Numbered from the stretch's first letter, positions 25,387-35,040 are shown. The stretch: DNA of 64,000 bases from UBA1163 sp049513055 (GCA_049513055.1 JBEKWN010000031.1:25079-89078); one strand, 5' to 3'. Program-made: numbers and translations. The notes: a model not told the origin generated them from the letters alone.

Positions 25387-26282
25387 CATTTTTTCTCCAA
25401 TATGTGATGAGACGGACTTTCCAAAACATGATGGGAAACTTGTTCCCCAATCTCATCACCATTGGCATCATTGCCATCTCGATGCTCATCTTTTCGACCT
25501 TTACCTTGCTCGCTTACAATCTGACCAACTTCCTCAAGATCTGGGAAGATAAAATCGAGGTCATTGCCTACCTGAAGCGGGGAACTCCCTCCGGTGAGGT
25601 AGAACCCCTTTTAGATAAAACTCGTCTCCTCGAAGGGGTGGAGGTTGTGAGATATGTGTCTCCCTATGATGCGATGACCTTTATGGAAAAGAAGTTAGGC
25701 AGGCAGAAGAACCTTCTCGAAGGGATTCAGCCAGCGGTCCTTCCGCCTTCTTTGGAAATTCAATTGAAGAAAGAATACCGAAATTCCACAAAGATTAAAG
25801 AAGTGGTCACCCATTTAAAAAAGATTCCACAATTCGAGGAAATTGAATATGGCCAGGAGTGGGTGGAGACATTTTCTGTGCTCGTCCATATCCTGCGCCT
25901 CACCCAATGGATCCTGGGAGGGCTTCTCCTCATCGCGATCGTATTCATCACCTCCAACACCCTCCAATTAACCATCTCCTCCCGTCGGGAGGAGATCGAA
26001 GTGATGCACTGGGTGGGTGCGAGCCCTGGCTTTATCCGAGTCCCCTTCTATGTGGAAGGGCTCATTCAAGGCCTCCTCGGAGGAGGATTGGCGATTCTTT
26101 TTCTCTTTTTATTGCATCAAGGGCTTTTTCTCTACATCCCCCCGTCGATGCAAGCGTGGTTGGCAAAGATTCCTGTCCTTTTTTTACCACCGAAGACTAT
26201 TGTCTGGATATTACTGGGGGGAATGGTCCTTGGTTTTTTTGGCAGCATCGTCGCTTCGATGAGGGTTCTGAAATATAAATGA
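25383..26282 (+). CDS. ftsX: Cell-division permease-like protein FtsX
   Basis: 299 residues with an N-terminal membrane helix (LITIGIIAISMLIFSTFTLLA region), a periplasmic domain of about 110 residues that contacts EnvC, and three C-terminal helices forming the FtsX/MacB fold (EEIEVMHWVGASPGFIRVPF lies between). It transmits the FtsE ATPase cycle across the inner membrane. It overlaps ftsE and envC by four bases each, so the three are one translationally coupled unit. Confidence 0.92.
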   Translation: MTFFLQYVMRRTFQNMMGNLFPNLITIGIIAISMLIFSTFTLLAYNLTNFLKIWEDKIEVIAYLKRGTPSGEVEPLLDKTRLLEGVEVVRYVSPYDAMTFMEKKLGRQKNLLEGIQPAVLPPSLEIQLKKEYRNSTKIKEVVTHLKKIPQFEEIEYGQEWVETFSVLVHILRLTQWILGGLLLIAIVFITSNTLQLTISSRREEIEVMHWVGASPGFIRVPFYVEGLIQGLLGGGLAILFLFLLHQGLFLYIPPSMQAWLAKIPVLFLPPKTIVWILLGGMVLGFFGSIVASMRVLKYK

Positions 26283-27502
26283 AAGGGTCTTTGAATAGAA
26301 AATGGATAGGGGGATGGATCGGATGTTTCCTGATAGGATGGATGTTCTTCTTCGGGATGCCTGACCTTGAGGTCGCCCGGACCGATCAGATAGATAAGGA
26401 CATCACTCAAAAAAAGAAGGACCTCAAAGATATTAAAAAAGAAATCAACTTAACCAAGGAGAAGGAAAAGGGGATTCGGGGAAAAGAATCCTCCATCCTT
26501 GGAACTCTCCATTTTCTGGAAGTTGAGCTTTATCAGAAGGAGAAAGAATTAAAACAGATGGAGACGCAGTTGGTCCAAACCCAGGAGAGACTTCGTCAGA
26601 CAAAGCACCAGATCGTCATGCTCGGCAAAGGAATGGAGCACACCAAAGAAGAGCTCTTTTCCAGGCTGATCGCCCTTTATAAGATGGGAAGGATCCCTAC
26701 GGAGGGTCTCCTTCTGACTTCACAATCTTACCCCGATCTATTGAGGCTTGATAAATATTTAAGAGTCATTATTGATTACGATGCTCGCCTGGTCGAGACC
26801 TATCGTTATCAAGTGGTTTTGAAAGAGCGATATCAGGAGGAGTTGGTTCAGGATCAGTTCCAATGGCAGCGAAATATCTCTGGGATCGAGAAGAAGAAGA
26901 AGGAGATCACAAAGGTCAGTGGAGAGAAACGGACACTGCTCAAGTCCATTCAGAATCAAAAGGTGGTTTACCAGAAACTTATTGGGGAATTGGAGGAGAG
27001 GGCCAAGGAACTTCAAACGCTCGTTGATAAACTGGAGCGGGGGAAGAGTCTTCTGGCTTACGGGCAATCGAAATATGAAACCCTCAAGGGGAAGCTCACC
27101 CCGCCCGTACAGGGGAAAGTGCTCAGTTTATTTAAAGAGAAGGGACAGAATGGGATTGAAATCAAAGCCCCGATGGGAGCCGAGATTCGAGCGGTTCTCT
27201 CCGGGAAAATTCTCTATGCCGATTGGTTCAAAGGGTTTGGAAATATTGTGATCATCGATCATGGAGATCATACCTTTACTGTCTCTGGTTACTGTTCTGA
27301 ATTATTAAAGAAACCTGGAGATGCTGTTTCCCAGGGGGAAACGATCGCCCTGGTAGGGAGCGTGGGATCGTTGAAGGGTCCTTGCCTCTATTTCGAAATC
27401 CGTCATCACGGAAAACCTCAGGATCCCATGGAATGGCTCTCTCACTTAGATCGAGTCGTTTCCCTTCCAGAGGAGAATAAAAAAGGAAAGAAGGGATTAT
27501 AA
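26279..27502 (+). CDS. envC: EnvC-like murein hydrolase activator
   Basis: 407 residues: an N-terminal membrane or signal segment, a long coiled coil (about residues 35-260) and a C-terminal LytM/M23 domain (IKAPMGAEIRAVLSGKILYA to GPCLYFEIRHHGKPQDP). The zinc-binding HxxxD of active M23 peptidases is not present, so this is a degenerate activator like E. coli EnvC, which recruits amidases. Its gene order after ftsEX fits that role exactly. A ctpA-type protease follows. Confidence 0.92.
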   Translation: MKGSLNRKWIGGWIGCFLIGWMFFFGMPDLEVARTDQIDKDITQKKKDLKDIKKEINLTKEKEKGIRGKESSILGTLHFLEVELYQKEKELKQMETQLVQTQERLRQTKHQIVMLGKGMEHTKEELFSRLIALYKMGRIPTEGLLLTSQSYPDLLRLDKYLRVIIDYDARLVETYRYQVVLKERYQEELVQDQFQWQRNISGIEKKKKEITKVSGEKRTLLKSIQNQKVVYQKLIGELEERAKELQTLVDKLERGKSLLAYGQSKYETLKGKLTPPVQGKVLSLFKEKGQNGIEIKAPMGAEIRAVLSGKILYADWFKGFGNIVIIDHGDHTFTVSGYCSELLKKPGDAVSQGETIALVGSVGSLKGPCLYFEIRHHGKPQDPMEWLSHLDRVVSLPEENKKGKKGL

Positions 27503-27697
27503 AGAAGTCTCTCAAAAACAAATAAATCTTTATCAGAGACCTCTGATTACATGGATTTCAAAAAATGATTAAACAGATTTTCTCTATTTCCAATACATTC
27601 CTGCCGGCGGCAGGCAGGTCTAATCTGTGTAATCGTTTCATAATCTCTGTAATCAGAGATTTCTGGACTTTTTAGAAATCTCATAAAGGAGGATGAT
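27503..27697. repeat. Repeat-rich intergenic region with a 19-base palindrome
   Basis: Two kinds of repeat are nested here. AATCTGTGTAATC and AATCTCTGTAATCAGAGATT belong to a dispersed family also seen at 32.3 and 59.0 kb. The palindrome CCTGCCGGCGGCAGGCAGG at 27600-27618 is one of four related 19-mers in the window. GATTTCT...AGAAATC near 27658-27682 can form a hairpin. No coding sequence is present; the ribosome site of ctpA (AAAGGAGG) follows. Confidence 0.65.
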
Positions 27698-29038
27698 ATG
27701 TCTCAATGGAAAAGAATCGGAAATTTTAGAATCGTTTTGGTGATCTTTGCGGTCTTCCTCATCGGAGTCCTCATCGGGTCGGGCCAATCTCAAAGAGTTT
27801 CAGCCCTTTCCAATAATATGTATGAAGACCTGAAGGTGTTTACGGATGTCCTCGGTCTCATTCAGAAGGATTATGTCGAGGAGACGAAATCGAAGGACCT
27901 GGTCTACGGGGCGATCAAAGGGATGCTGGAAACCTTAGACCCCCATTCCGCCTTCATGCCTCCTAATATGTATAAAGAGATGCAGGAAGAGACAAAAGGT
28001 CGGTTTGAAGGATTGGGAATCGAGATCACTATGAAGGATGGTATTCTCACCGTCGTCTCTCCCATCGAAGAAACTCCCGCCTACAGGGCTGGGATCCTGG
28101 CCGGGGATCAGATTATTAAGATCGATGGAGAATCGACAAAAAATTTCACCCTCATGGATAGCGTGAAACGATTGCGAGGCCCAAGGGGAAGCAAAGTCAC
28201 GATCACCATCATGCGAGAAGGCTTCACCAAACCTAAAGAATACACGTTGGTCCGGGATGTCATCCCCGTTCGAAGTGTCCGCCATGAATTGTTAGAAAAA
28301 AATTACGGGTATATTCGCCTCTCCCAATTTCAAGAAAAGACAGATGATGAATTTGAGAAGGCAATGAAGGCATTGGAGGAGGAGAGCAAGGGAACCTTGA
28401 AAGGTTTAGTCCTTGATCTTCGGAACAACCCAGGAGGCCTTTTGGATCAAGCCGTCAAAATAGCAGATCGATTCATTGACTCGGGTCTGATTGTTTCTGT
28501 GGAAGGGAGAAAAGAGGATCAGAAAATGAAATTTTATGCTCACCCTGATGGGAGTGCTTCCCGTTATCCACTGGTCGTCTTGGTCAACGGCGGGAGCGCC
28601 AGCGGTGCAGAGATCGTGGCAGGTGCCATTCAGGACCAAGGTCGTGGCATACTCGTCGGAACTCAGACCTTTGGAAAGGGATCGGTTCAAACAATCATCC
28701 CGTTGAAGGATGGATCGGGTTTGAGGCTGACCACCGCAAGATACTATACCCCGAACGGTCGTTCCATCCAGGCCAAAGGGATTGTGCCTGATATCATCGT
28801 CAAACCTTCAAAGCCTGAGGAGGAGAAGGAAGTCCTTATTCCCAAGCTCCCTACGGAAAGGGATTTGGAGAGACATTTGATGGATGTGGAGAAGGGAGCC
28901 CCCAAGGAGAAAGAAAAGTCAAAGAAGGAAGAGGTGAAGGAGAAGAAACCGGTCGATAATCAACTGGAACGAGCCCTTGATCTCCTCAAAAGTTGGGATA
29001 TTTTTAAAAATATAGCCAAAGGGAAACAGACCCCATAG
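27698..29038 (+). CDS. C-terminal processing peptidase (S41 family, CtpA-like)
   Basis: 446 residues with an N-terminal signal anchor (FRIVLVIFAVFLIGVLIG), a PDZ domain (about 95-175, GLGIEITMKDGILTVVSPI) and the S41 peptidase core. Catalytic Ser lies in GGSASGAEIVAGAI and Lys in GTQTFGKGSVQT. A Lys/Glu-rich tail follows the core. These periplasmic proteases trim C-termini and often control murein hydrolases, which fits the preceding envC. Start has a strong AAAGGAGG. Confidence 0.93.
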   Translation: MSQWKRIGNFRIVLVIFAVFLIGVLIGSGQSQRVSALSNNMYEDLKVFTDVLGLIQKDYVEETKSKDLVYGAIKGMLETLDPHSAFMPPNMYKEMQEETKGRFEGLGIEITMKDGILTVVSPIEETPAYRAGILAGDQIIKIDGESTKNFTLMDSVKRLRGPRGSKVTITIMREGFTKPKEYTLVRDVIPVRSVRHELLEKNYGYIRLSQFQEKTDDEFEKAMKALEEESKGTLKGLVLDLRNNPGGLLDQAVKIADRFIDSGLIVSVEGRKEDQKMKFYAHPDGSASRYPLVVLVNGGSASGAEIVAGAIQDQGRGILVGTQTFGKGSVQTIIPLKDGSGLRLTTARYYTPNGRSIQAKGIVPDIIVKPSKPEEEKEVLIPKLPTERDLERHLMDVEKGAPKEKEKSKKEEVKEKKPVDNQLERALDLLKSWDIFKNIAKGKQTP

Positions 29039-29142
29039 TTGAATGAACAGCTTGGGTGAACCGAAACGGTGAAGCATTGTACAATGGTCTGCTGAATTTT
29101 GGCATGACGATATTTACAACAACGGGGTAGAGTTAGTCAAAG

Positions 29143-30288
29143 ATGGTTAGGCCATCGGCACATCGACTCAGGAAAGGGAGACTAAGGAGTCGGATCGGTT
29201 ACCTCCTCTCCTTTCTCCTCGGTGTCCTTCTGACCTTTGGCGGAGTCACCTATCTGGCACGAGAAAAACCTTTCTCTCCAGAGGATTTTTCTCAGAAAGT
29301 TTTTCTGGTTGACCAAATTATTCAAAGCCAACTCTATGAGATTGGTATTCAGAAAAAGAATATCCTTCTTCACCGATCGTCTTTAAAAAAAGAGGGGGGC
29401 CTGGTCTGGGAACAGTCTTCCTTGAAGGTCCAGGTTCTCCCCTCTCTTCCTTTTTCGCTGATTGAAGGGAATTTTAAGCGAAGCCTTTCTGCCCTCGGAA
29501 AACCCGTTTCGATTCAATCTTCCCAAATATCAGAATCCCTCCATCTGGAGGTCAAGGTTTTGGATCGAGTCACCCATCAGCTTACCTTTTTCTCCTCTAT
29601 CCCATCCACTCTGAAAACTGCTCTCCGCCCTAAGATTGCTATTGTCATTGACGACCTTGGGGGAGAAAACAAAATTTCTCAAGAACTCCTTCTTTGGGAT
29701 CTTCCAATCACCTTTTCCATTCTTCCTTTCACCCCCTATTCTAAAACTCTTGCTGGAGAGGCTCACCGAAAGGGAAAGGAAGTCATCCTCCATCTTCCCA
29801 TGGAGCCCCGTGGCTATCCACAAATCAAGCCTGGCGAAGGAGTTCTCCTTGAAGAGATGGATGAAGCGAGATTGCTTCGCCAACTCTCCAAAGATATCGA
29901 GGCGGTCCCTTATATCAAAGGGGTAAGCAATCATATGGGATCTCGATTGATGGAAGATCCTGAGAAGATAAGGATTGTCTTTTCTGAATTGAAAAGAAGA
30001 GGACTTTTCTTTTTAGATAGTCGGACCACTCCTCAAACCGTTGGTCTCGAAGTTGCCCAATCTGTCGGCTTGAAGGCCATGGAGAGAAGTCTTTTTATTG
30101 ACCATTCGTCGGATGAAGAAGAGATCAAACAGAAACTGGAGCGGCTGATCCAATACTCCCTCTCCACTGGGAAAGCAATCGGGATTGGCCACCCTCATCC
30201 CTCCACGCTCAAATCTCTCAAGGAGATGATTCCCAAGATGAAGGAGAAAGGAATCGAGATTGTTCCTCTCTCTGCGGTGATGGAATAA
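29143..30288 (+). CDS. Divergent polysaccharide deacetylase family protein (YibQ-like)
   Basis: 381 residues with an N-terminal membrane helix (LLSFLLGVLLTFGGVTYLA) and a C-terminal divergent polysaccharide deacetylase domain: KIAIVIDDLGGENKISQEL, FSILPFTPYSKTLAGEAHRK, EVILHLPMEPRGYPQIKPG and GVSNHMGSRLMED. The fold suggests an envelope-associated hydrolase. In many deltaproteobacteria this gene follows envC and ctpA as here. The substrate is unknown. Confidence 0.87.
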   Translation: MVRPSAHRLRKGRLRSRIGYLLSFLLGVLLTFGGVTYLAREKPFSPEDFSQKVFLVDQIIQSQLYEIGIQKKNILLHRSSLKKEGGLVWEQSSLKVQVLPSLPFSLIEGNFKRSLSALGKPVSIQSSQISESLHLEVKVLDRVTHQLTFFSSIPSTLKTALRPKIAIVIDDLGGENKISQELLLWDLPITFSILPFTPYSKTLAGEAHRKGKEVILHLPMEPRGYPQIKPGEGVLLEEMDEARLLRQLSKDIEAVPYIKGVSNHMGSRLMEDPEKIRIVFSELKRRGLFFLDSRTTPQTVGLEVAQSVGLKAMERSLFIDHSSDEEEIKQKLERLIQYSLSTGKAIGIGHPHPSTLKSLKEMIPKMKEKGIEIVPLSAVME

Positions 30289-30291
30289 AAT

Positions 30292-30475
30292 CGGTTCGAA
30301 CGTTATGACCGTTTAGAACGTTTTGATCGTTTAACGATCTTAACGAGCTCAACGATCCAAACGATATCTTTTTTGCTCTCCCATCAATATTAAGGCCAGG
30401 AAAGCCTCTATGAGATCTGTCCCCCAGGCCCTCTCGCTCCTTTCTGCAATCCCTGCCTGCGGCAGGCAGGTGAAA
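30292..30475. repeat. AACGTTTTGAACG-type repeats and a perfect 19-base palindrome
   Basis: From 30296 the spacer holds tandem-like variants of AACGTT, AACGTTTTGATCGTTTAACG and AACGATC, able to fold on themselves. At 30452-30470 lies the perfect palindrome CCTGCCTGCGGCAGGCAGG. The region sits between convergent genes, so it may also serve as a bidirectional stop. No ORF is convincing. Confidence 0.55.
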
Positions 30476-30489
30476 TTTAAAATCTGCGA

Positions 30490-31470
30490 TCAGTTGTAAA
30501 TCTTACTCTTCAAGACCCTCGCTGGCCCTTTTTTCACCTTACCGATGACCTGGAAGGGAATGGAATTTCTTCTGAAGGCTTTTTGAAGTGGGGAAAGGTC
30601 TGATGGAGATAGGGTTAATAGCAATGCCCCGGAAGCGATGACACCGAGAGGGTTCAATCCAAATTGCTCACAGAGGATACGGGATTCTTTGTAGATGAAA
30701 ACTTTTTCTAAATTGACTTCTATCTCTTTTTCAGAGGCCCATGCCATCTCGATCACCCCATTGATCAAACCTCCCTCTGTCGGATCATGCATCGAATGGA
30801 CAGAGGCGACCTCACAAGCAATCCGGGCAGGTCGAAGGACATCGATGCCAGGATCGAAAATAAATCTCTTTGCCTTTCGAATCAAGGAAGAGGAAATGCC
30901 CCTTTTCAAAAGTTCAGCTTCCTTTTCCCTTGCCATAATCGAAGTTCCTTCAATGCAGATTCCCTTGACCAGGAGAAGGAGGTCTCCAGGCATTGCGCCA
31001 CTGGTGGTCACCAGCTTATCTTTTTTGACCTCTCCAATCATATGACCGGAGAGGATCATTTTTTTAATCCCGGGTGTGATCTCTGTATGCCCGCCGATAA
31101 AAGAGATTTTAAATCGGTGACAGGCATTATGAATTTGCTTGAAAACCTTTTCGATGACCTTTAGATCTGACCCTTCTGGAAAGAGGAGAGTCGCTAAAAA
31201 CCATTTGGGGATCGCCCCCATTGTTGCAATGTCATTCAGATTGACCACCACTCCATAATATCCAATCTCCTCTGTCGTAAAGGTAATTGGATCTGAAGTA
31301 ATTACCCAGTAATGATTGGTTCCCTTCCCCAGATCAATGACCGCAGCATCTTCACCGATCTTTGGACCTACGACTACCTGGGGATCAAGAATCGTGTTTC
31401 TTTCTAAAAATCTTTTCAGAATATCGATGTCCAATTTCCCAGTCTTCAGGAGTCTTGTTTTCCGTTTCAA
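30490..31470 (-). CDS. AIR synthase-related protein (HypE/ThiL-like)
   Basis: 326 residues with the two-domain AIR synthase fold. The N-terminal domain holds GPKIGEDAAVIDLGKG and VVNLNDIATMGAIPKWFLAT; the second domain holds SGAMPGDLLLLVKG, MHDPTEGGLINGVIEMAW and FGLNPLGVIASGALLLTL. Its nearest known relatives are HypE-like proteins, but it lacks the C-terminal cysteine of true HypE (here it ends RVLKSKIYN), so it cannot form the thiocarbamate. ATP-dependent phosphorylation or dehydration of an unknown substrate is likely. Confidence 0.8.
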   Translation of the reverse strand: MKRKTRLLKTGKLDIDILKRFLERNTILDPQVVVGPKIGEDAAVIDLGKGTNHYWVITSDPITFTTEEIGYYGVVVNLNDIATMGAIPKWFLATLLFPEGSDLKVIEKVFKQIHNACHRFKISFIGGHTEITPGIKKMILSGHMIGEVKKDKLVTTSGAMPGDLLLLVKGICIEGTSIMAREKEAELLKRGISSSLIRKAKRFIFDPGIDVLRPARIACEVASVHSMHDPTEGGLINGVIEMAWASEKEIEVNLEKVFIYKESRILCEQFGLNPLGVIASGALLLTLSPSDLSPLQKAFRRNSIPFQVIGKVKKGPARVLKSKIYN

Positions 31471-31582
31471 GGCTTTTCCTCCGAAGGCATTAAACCAAAT
31501 TTCATTAAGAGGTGCAAGTGCCTTGTTAGAGGAGAGATGGATTAATCGTAGATTGATTTGGTAGAGATTATTTTTGATGAGT

Positions 31583-31789
31583 TCAGGGCTTAATAATCAG
31601 TTCGATCTGGGGAGCTCCCTTCTCTGTCTTCATGCCAACGGAGTAGGAACAATAGGCACAGAGGTATTCATATTGATCGCCTTCAGGTAAGACCAAAAGC
31701 AATCTCTTTCTTACGGGCACTGCTGCCTTACACCTGGGACAGTAAAGGGAGGTCGCTTCGAACTGTTCAAAACTTGGTTTTTGCATCAT
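31583..31789 (-). CDS. Small zinc-ribbon protein
   Basis: 68 residues when started at the second Met-Met pair, MMQKPSFEQFEATSLYCPRC; a TTG upstream (31825) would add 12 hydrophobic residues. Two pairs of cysteines, CPRC and CAYC, are separated by about 25 residues, as in a zinc ribbon. I do not recognise a specific function. There is no clear ribosome site. It lies downstream of the HypE-like gene's promoter side, on the same strand. Confidence 0.5.
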   Translation of the reverse strand: MMQKPSFEQFEATSLYCPRCKAAVPVRKRLLLVLPEGDQYEYLCAYCSYSVGMKTEKGAPQIELIIKP

Positions 31790-31949
31790 ATTAATTATTA
31801 TAAGGAAAAATGGATTCCACGGCAACCTTTTTTAACTTATTTTCCCTTCTAATTTCATCGTGAATTTTTTCTCATTCTTTCATTGACTTTTTATTTTTAC
31901 ACATTTATAATCGCATCGAAAAAAAGCCTAAGGGATAAGGAGATTCGAT

Positions 31950-32315
31950 ATGGGAATTAAAGTTGATCCAAAGAAATGTGTTTCATGTATGGCTTGTGAA
32001 ATGGCCTGCGGTTATCACAGAGATGATGGATTTGCTCTGCTTTCTTCCTGTATTATGGTCACTCGGGGAAGGGAAAAGAAAGATTACTCGGCAGTGGTCC
32101 TGAAGGAAGAAGAAAACCTGGTGATCGCCAGGCCAGAGGGATTGGAAATTCGGAGAATCGGTGCTGTGGGGGAGGGAGCCGGAGCTGACCAAAGCAAAAG
32201 TGATGCCTCAGCAAAACCACTTCTGCTGAGAGAGCCCTGTGATCTCTGCAGCGATCGGGAGGATGGGCCTCTTTGCTTACAGTTCTGTCCTGTCAATGCG
32301 ATCTCGATGGATTGA
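31950..32315 (+). CDS. Ferredoxin-like 4Fe-4S protein linked to an AOR-like gene
   Basis: 121 residues. Two cysteine groups are seen: CVSCMACEMACGYH near the start and, after a 70-residue insertion, CDLCSDREDGPLCLQFCPV near the end. This is the split two-cluster ferredoxin usually encoded beside aldehyde:ferredoxin oxidoreductases or in benzoyl-CoA-reductase-like systems. ATG with AAGGAGA upstream. It would carry electrons to or from the neighbouring redox proteins. Confidence 0.8.
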   Translation: MGIKVDPKKCVSCMACEMACGYHRDDGFALLSSCIMVTRGREKKDYSAVVLKEEENLVIARPEGLEIRRIGAVGEGAGADQSKSDASAKPLLLREPCDLCSDREDGPLCLQFCPVNAISMD

Positions 32316-32408
32316 TTAAAGAGATTTCTGAAAAAACGTGCAAATCTCAATCTGTGTAATCATCTTTGAAATCTGCGTAATCAAGAGAGCTTCGGGGTTC
32401 TCTAAAGA
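32316..32408. repeat. Copy of the AATCTGTGTAATC dispersed repeat
   Basis: GAGATTTCTGAAAAAACG, then CAATCTGTGTAATCATC, TTTGAAATCTGCGTAATC and AAGAGAGC match the element seen near 27.6 and 59.0 kb in the same order. It separates the ferredoxin gene from the AOR-like gene. No protein is encoded. Confidence 0.55.
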
Positions 32409-32420
32409 GGGAGATGAGAG

Positions 32421-33731
32421 ATGGAATATTTATCAACCAATAAAATAGCGATCATTGATTTAGCGACTTCTAAAATCACCGACCAGGAAGTGGATGAAGA
32501 TCTGGTGAGAGAGAAGATAGGTGGAGTAGGGATCACAACGGCTCTCTATGAGCAATATCAGAGTGAGGATCCCATTGTTTTGGGAACCGGCCTGTTAACC
32601 GGCACCCTCGCTCCTGCGTCAGCTTTAGGTATGATCACGGCAAAAAGCCCCTTAACCGGTAAGGTATGTCATGCCCCATTAACCTTATATGCAGGGTTGG
32701 AGTTAAAATATTCTGGTTTTGATTATCTCGTGATTAAAGGGAGTTCTAAAAAACCTGTTTATCTATGGATTCATGATGGCGTGGCGGATATCAGCGATGC
32801 CAAGGATGTTTGGGGAAAGGATGTTTGGGCCTCCACTGATACCATACGAGAGTTGATGGGAGACAGCCTGATCCAAGTTCTGGTCATAGGAAAAGCAGGG
32901 GAGTCTGAATCGGATTTTGCACAGGTTTGTATTAACTATTGGGCAAGCGGAGACCGCTGGGGATTTGGCAAGCTGTTTGGCCGGAAGAAGCTAAAACTGG
33001 TCGCCTTAAGAGGAATGAGTCTTTTGGAAGTTTTAGATGCCGAGGGATTCGTTAAACAATGTAAAGAACTGCTTTCAACCCTCAAGGCCGGAGCTTTTGC
33101 GGACAAGAAAGGGATTGAAGAAATTCCAGCGGCCATTGGAGAAGAGGATATCCAAAAATGGCTTGCTCCTCTTGTCCATAGACATCAATCTTGTTTTAAC
33201 ACTCCTTTTCCCACCAATACCTTTGTCTTTCTTGATGAAGACCCTGGCCTTTTGAAGGAAAGTGAAAAGGATGAACCCGGTTTTTTGATCACGGATGTCT
33301 ATGGTTTGTTGGGATTTAAAAAATTAGGTTTATCTGCTGCGGATGCCTGCGCTTTGCTGAGAGAATGTGCAAGATATGGGATAGATGCCGTCGCTGTCGC
33401 GGAGTTGAGCCAAAAAGCAGGCAAGAAAAAACCCGATGAGATCAAAAAGTCTTTTTCTGGCCTGAAAGGTACTCTTGAAAATATAGGGAAGGGAAGGTTT
33501 AGCCCCTGGTCTCCTCCGAAACCAATCTTTGCCAATTTTGGCGGCAGTCAGGATGCCCAATGGTGGGAGAGAAGGCAGGCCGTGGCCTATATTTTCGGGA
33601 TCCATCCTATTTTTGCCCTCATGTCTCCTGAACTGAGTGAAGAGAAATTGATTGAACTGGCCAATCTCGGAACTGGATTAGGATTCACTTCAGAGATATT
33701 GGACAAGGTGATCGCTGATATTTCAAAGTGA
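32421..33731 (+). CDS. Aldehyde:ferredoxin oxidoreductase-like protein, short and lacking the Fe-S cysteines
   Basis: 436 residues against about 600 for AOR. The first 220 residues resemble AOR domain 1: KIAIIDLATSKITDQEVDED, LTGTLAPASALGMITAKSPLTG (shown in parts: LTGTLAPASALG, ITAKSPLTG), LKYSGFDYLVIKG, and WGFGKLFGRKKLKLVALRG. The CxxCxxxC cluster motif and distal Cys of AOR domain 2 are not found, and the C-terminus diverges. So this may be a non-catalytic homologue, a W-pterin-binding or structural subunit. It lies between a ferredoxin gene and a BPL_N gene in the redox locus. Confidence 0.65.
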   Translation: MEYLSTNKIAIIDLATSKITDQEVDEDLVREKIGGVGITTALYEQYQSEDPIVLGTGLLTGTLAPASALGMITAKSPLTGKVCHAPLTLYAGLELKYSGFDYLVIKGSSKKPVYLWIHDGVADISDAKDVWGKDVWASTDTIRELMGDSLIQVLVIGKAGESESDFAQVCINYWASGDRWGFGKLFGRKKLKLVALRGMSLLEVLDAEGFVKQCKELLSTLKAGAFADKKGIEEIPAAIGEEDIQKWLAPLVHRHQSCFNTPFPTNTFVFLDEDPGLLKESEKDEPGFLITDVYGLLGFKKLGLSAADACALLRECARYGIDAVAVAELSQKAGKKKPDEIKKSFSGLKGTLENIGKGRFSPWSPPKPIFANFGGSQDAQWWERRQAVAYIFGIHPIFALMSPELSEEKLIELANLGTGLGFTSEILDKVIADISK

Positions 33732-33753
33732 ATTCAGAAAATGTTCTGAGAGT

Positions 33754-35040
33754 TTGACGGTTGGGGAGAGCCTTTTGGCTTTTAAAAATTCAAGCATGTC
33801 TCTCATTTCAACTCGTGATCATCTTCCTTATCCCTCCCCAATAGGCATCTATACGGGTAGCGGTGCCTCTCATTCATGGCTCTGGTTCGTTGGAATCCTT
33901 GACAGAATGGGTTTTTATAATGTCCATTTTGTTGACGAGAAAGATATCCTGTCAAACGCGTTAGAACCCCTCAGCGTTTTACTCATGTCAGGAGGAGACA
34001 CTTTTGCCATTGCAGAAGGTCTTGGAGCAGAGGGTTCGAATAAACTGAGGAGTTTTATAAATAGAGGAGGACTCTATATCGGCACCTGTGCTGGGGCCTA
34101 TCTTCCGCTGAAATCCTCCATGGATTCCCTGAATCAATTTAATTTTATCAATGTGAAGATCTCAAATATTTCGCGAAGACTTTCAGAACCCGAACGACAT
34201 TCATTCCAGAAGGCTGCCTGCAATTCTTATGGTTGTGATTTTGTCTTCCATGTGGTGAGAGAGGATGTTGTTTTGGAAATGGTGAATGGTTTTCAAGCCG
34301 ATGGGAAAAAAGAGGTCATTGCGCCTCTTTATGGGGGTCCATCGATGTTACCCTCAGAGGATATTGAACCCATTGCCACCTATAAGGGTTTTACAAGAAA
34401 GACGAAATTTCTTGTCAAGAAAGAATTGGCTGAAAAGACCTTGATTGGAAACATTGCCGTGGCTAAAAAGTCGATGGGAAAGGGTCATCTCTATATATTC
34501 GGACCCCACTTCGAACATCCCTATTATCCCTCCTGTAATCTCTTTCTCGAAGAGATCATTCGTAAAGAGCAGAATGGGAGACCTCATTATAGTAAAAAAG
34601 ATTCTTCTGAAGATCTCCAAAACCGAATCAAAGGGAAGGCATTGAGAGAATTATTAAAAGATCTGAAGAGGGAATTGAGCAATACTCGTATTATGGCTTC
34701 AGGAATGAGTGACTTTTCTGTGAGTTGGTTGATCGGAAATAAATATTATGAGCCAGAAAAGATAAGCGTCTTTATCAACACGGTTTGGGATAAGATGAAG
34801 GTTCTCGAGTCCATGCCCTACTTGGAGGTGAATAGAACTCTATTACTTCAATGTGTAGAGATTTCCAAAGAGATTACAAAAGATGTAAAAATAATCAAAT
34901 CTGAGATAAAAGAACGGGGTGATGCCACCTCTCTTACGTCGAAGTTGTTTTTAAATTTGAAGACATTGTCTTCTCATTTTTTCAAGTTATACTTTAAAGT
35001 AAAGAGAGATCAGCTTCAGGACCAACCCTTGGGGGAATAA
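33754..35040 (+). CDS. BPL_N (glutamine amidotransferase-like) domain protein
   Basis: 428 residues from TTG 33754; ATG 33796 is an alternative (neither has a strong ribosome site). Residues 30-250 form the amidotransferase-like BPL_N domain: PIGIYTGSGASHSWLWFVGI, VLLMSGGDTFAIAEGLG and IGTCAGAYLPL with the nucleophile-like Cys in GTCAGAY. The C-terminal 160 residues are helical and unassigned. A role in maturing or modifying a partner of the redox complex is possible but unproven. Its stop abuts the next gene's GTG. Confidence 0.7.
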   Translation: MTVGESLLAFKNSSMSLISTRDHLPYPSPIGIYTGSGASHSWLWFVGILDRMGFYNVHFVDEKDILSNALEPLSVLLMSGGDTFAIAEGLGAEGSNKLRSFINRGGLYIGTCAGAYLPLKSSMDSLNQFNFINVKISNISRRLSEPERHSFQKAACNSYGCDFVFHVVREDVVLEMVNGFQADGKKEVIAPLYGGPSMLPSEDIEPIATYKGFTRKTKFLVKKELAEKTLIGNIAVAKKSMGKGHLYIFGPHFEHPYYPSCNLFLEEIIRKEQNGRPHYSKKDSSEDLQNRIKGKALRELLKDLKRELSNTRIMASGMSDFSVSWLIGNKYYEPEKISVFINTVWDKMKVLESMPYLEVNRTLLLQCVEISKEITKDVKIIKSEIKERGDATSLTSKLFLNLKTLSSHFFKLYFKVKRDQLQDQPLGE

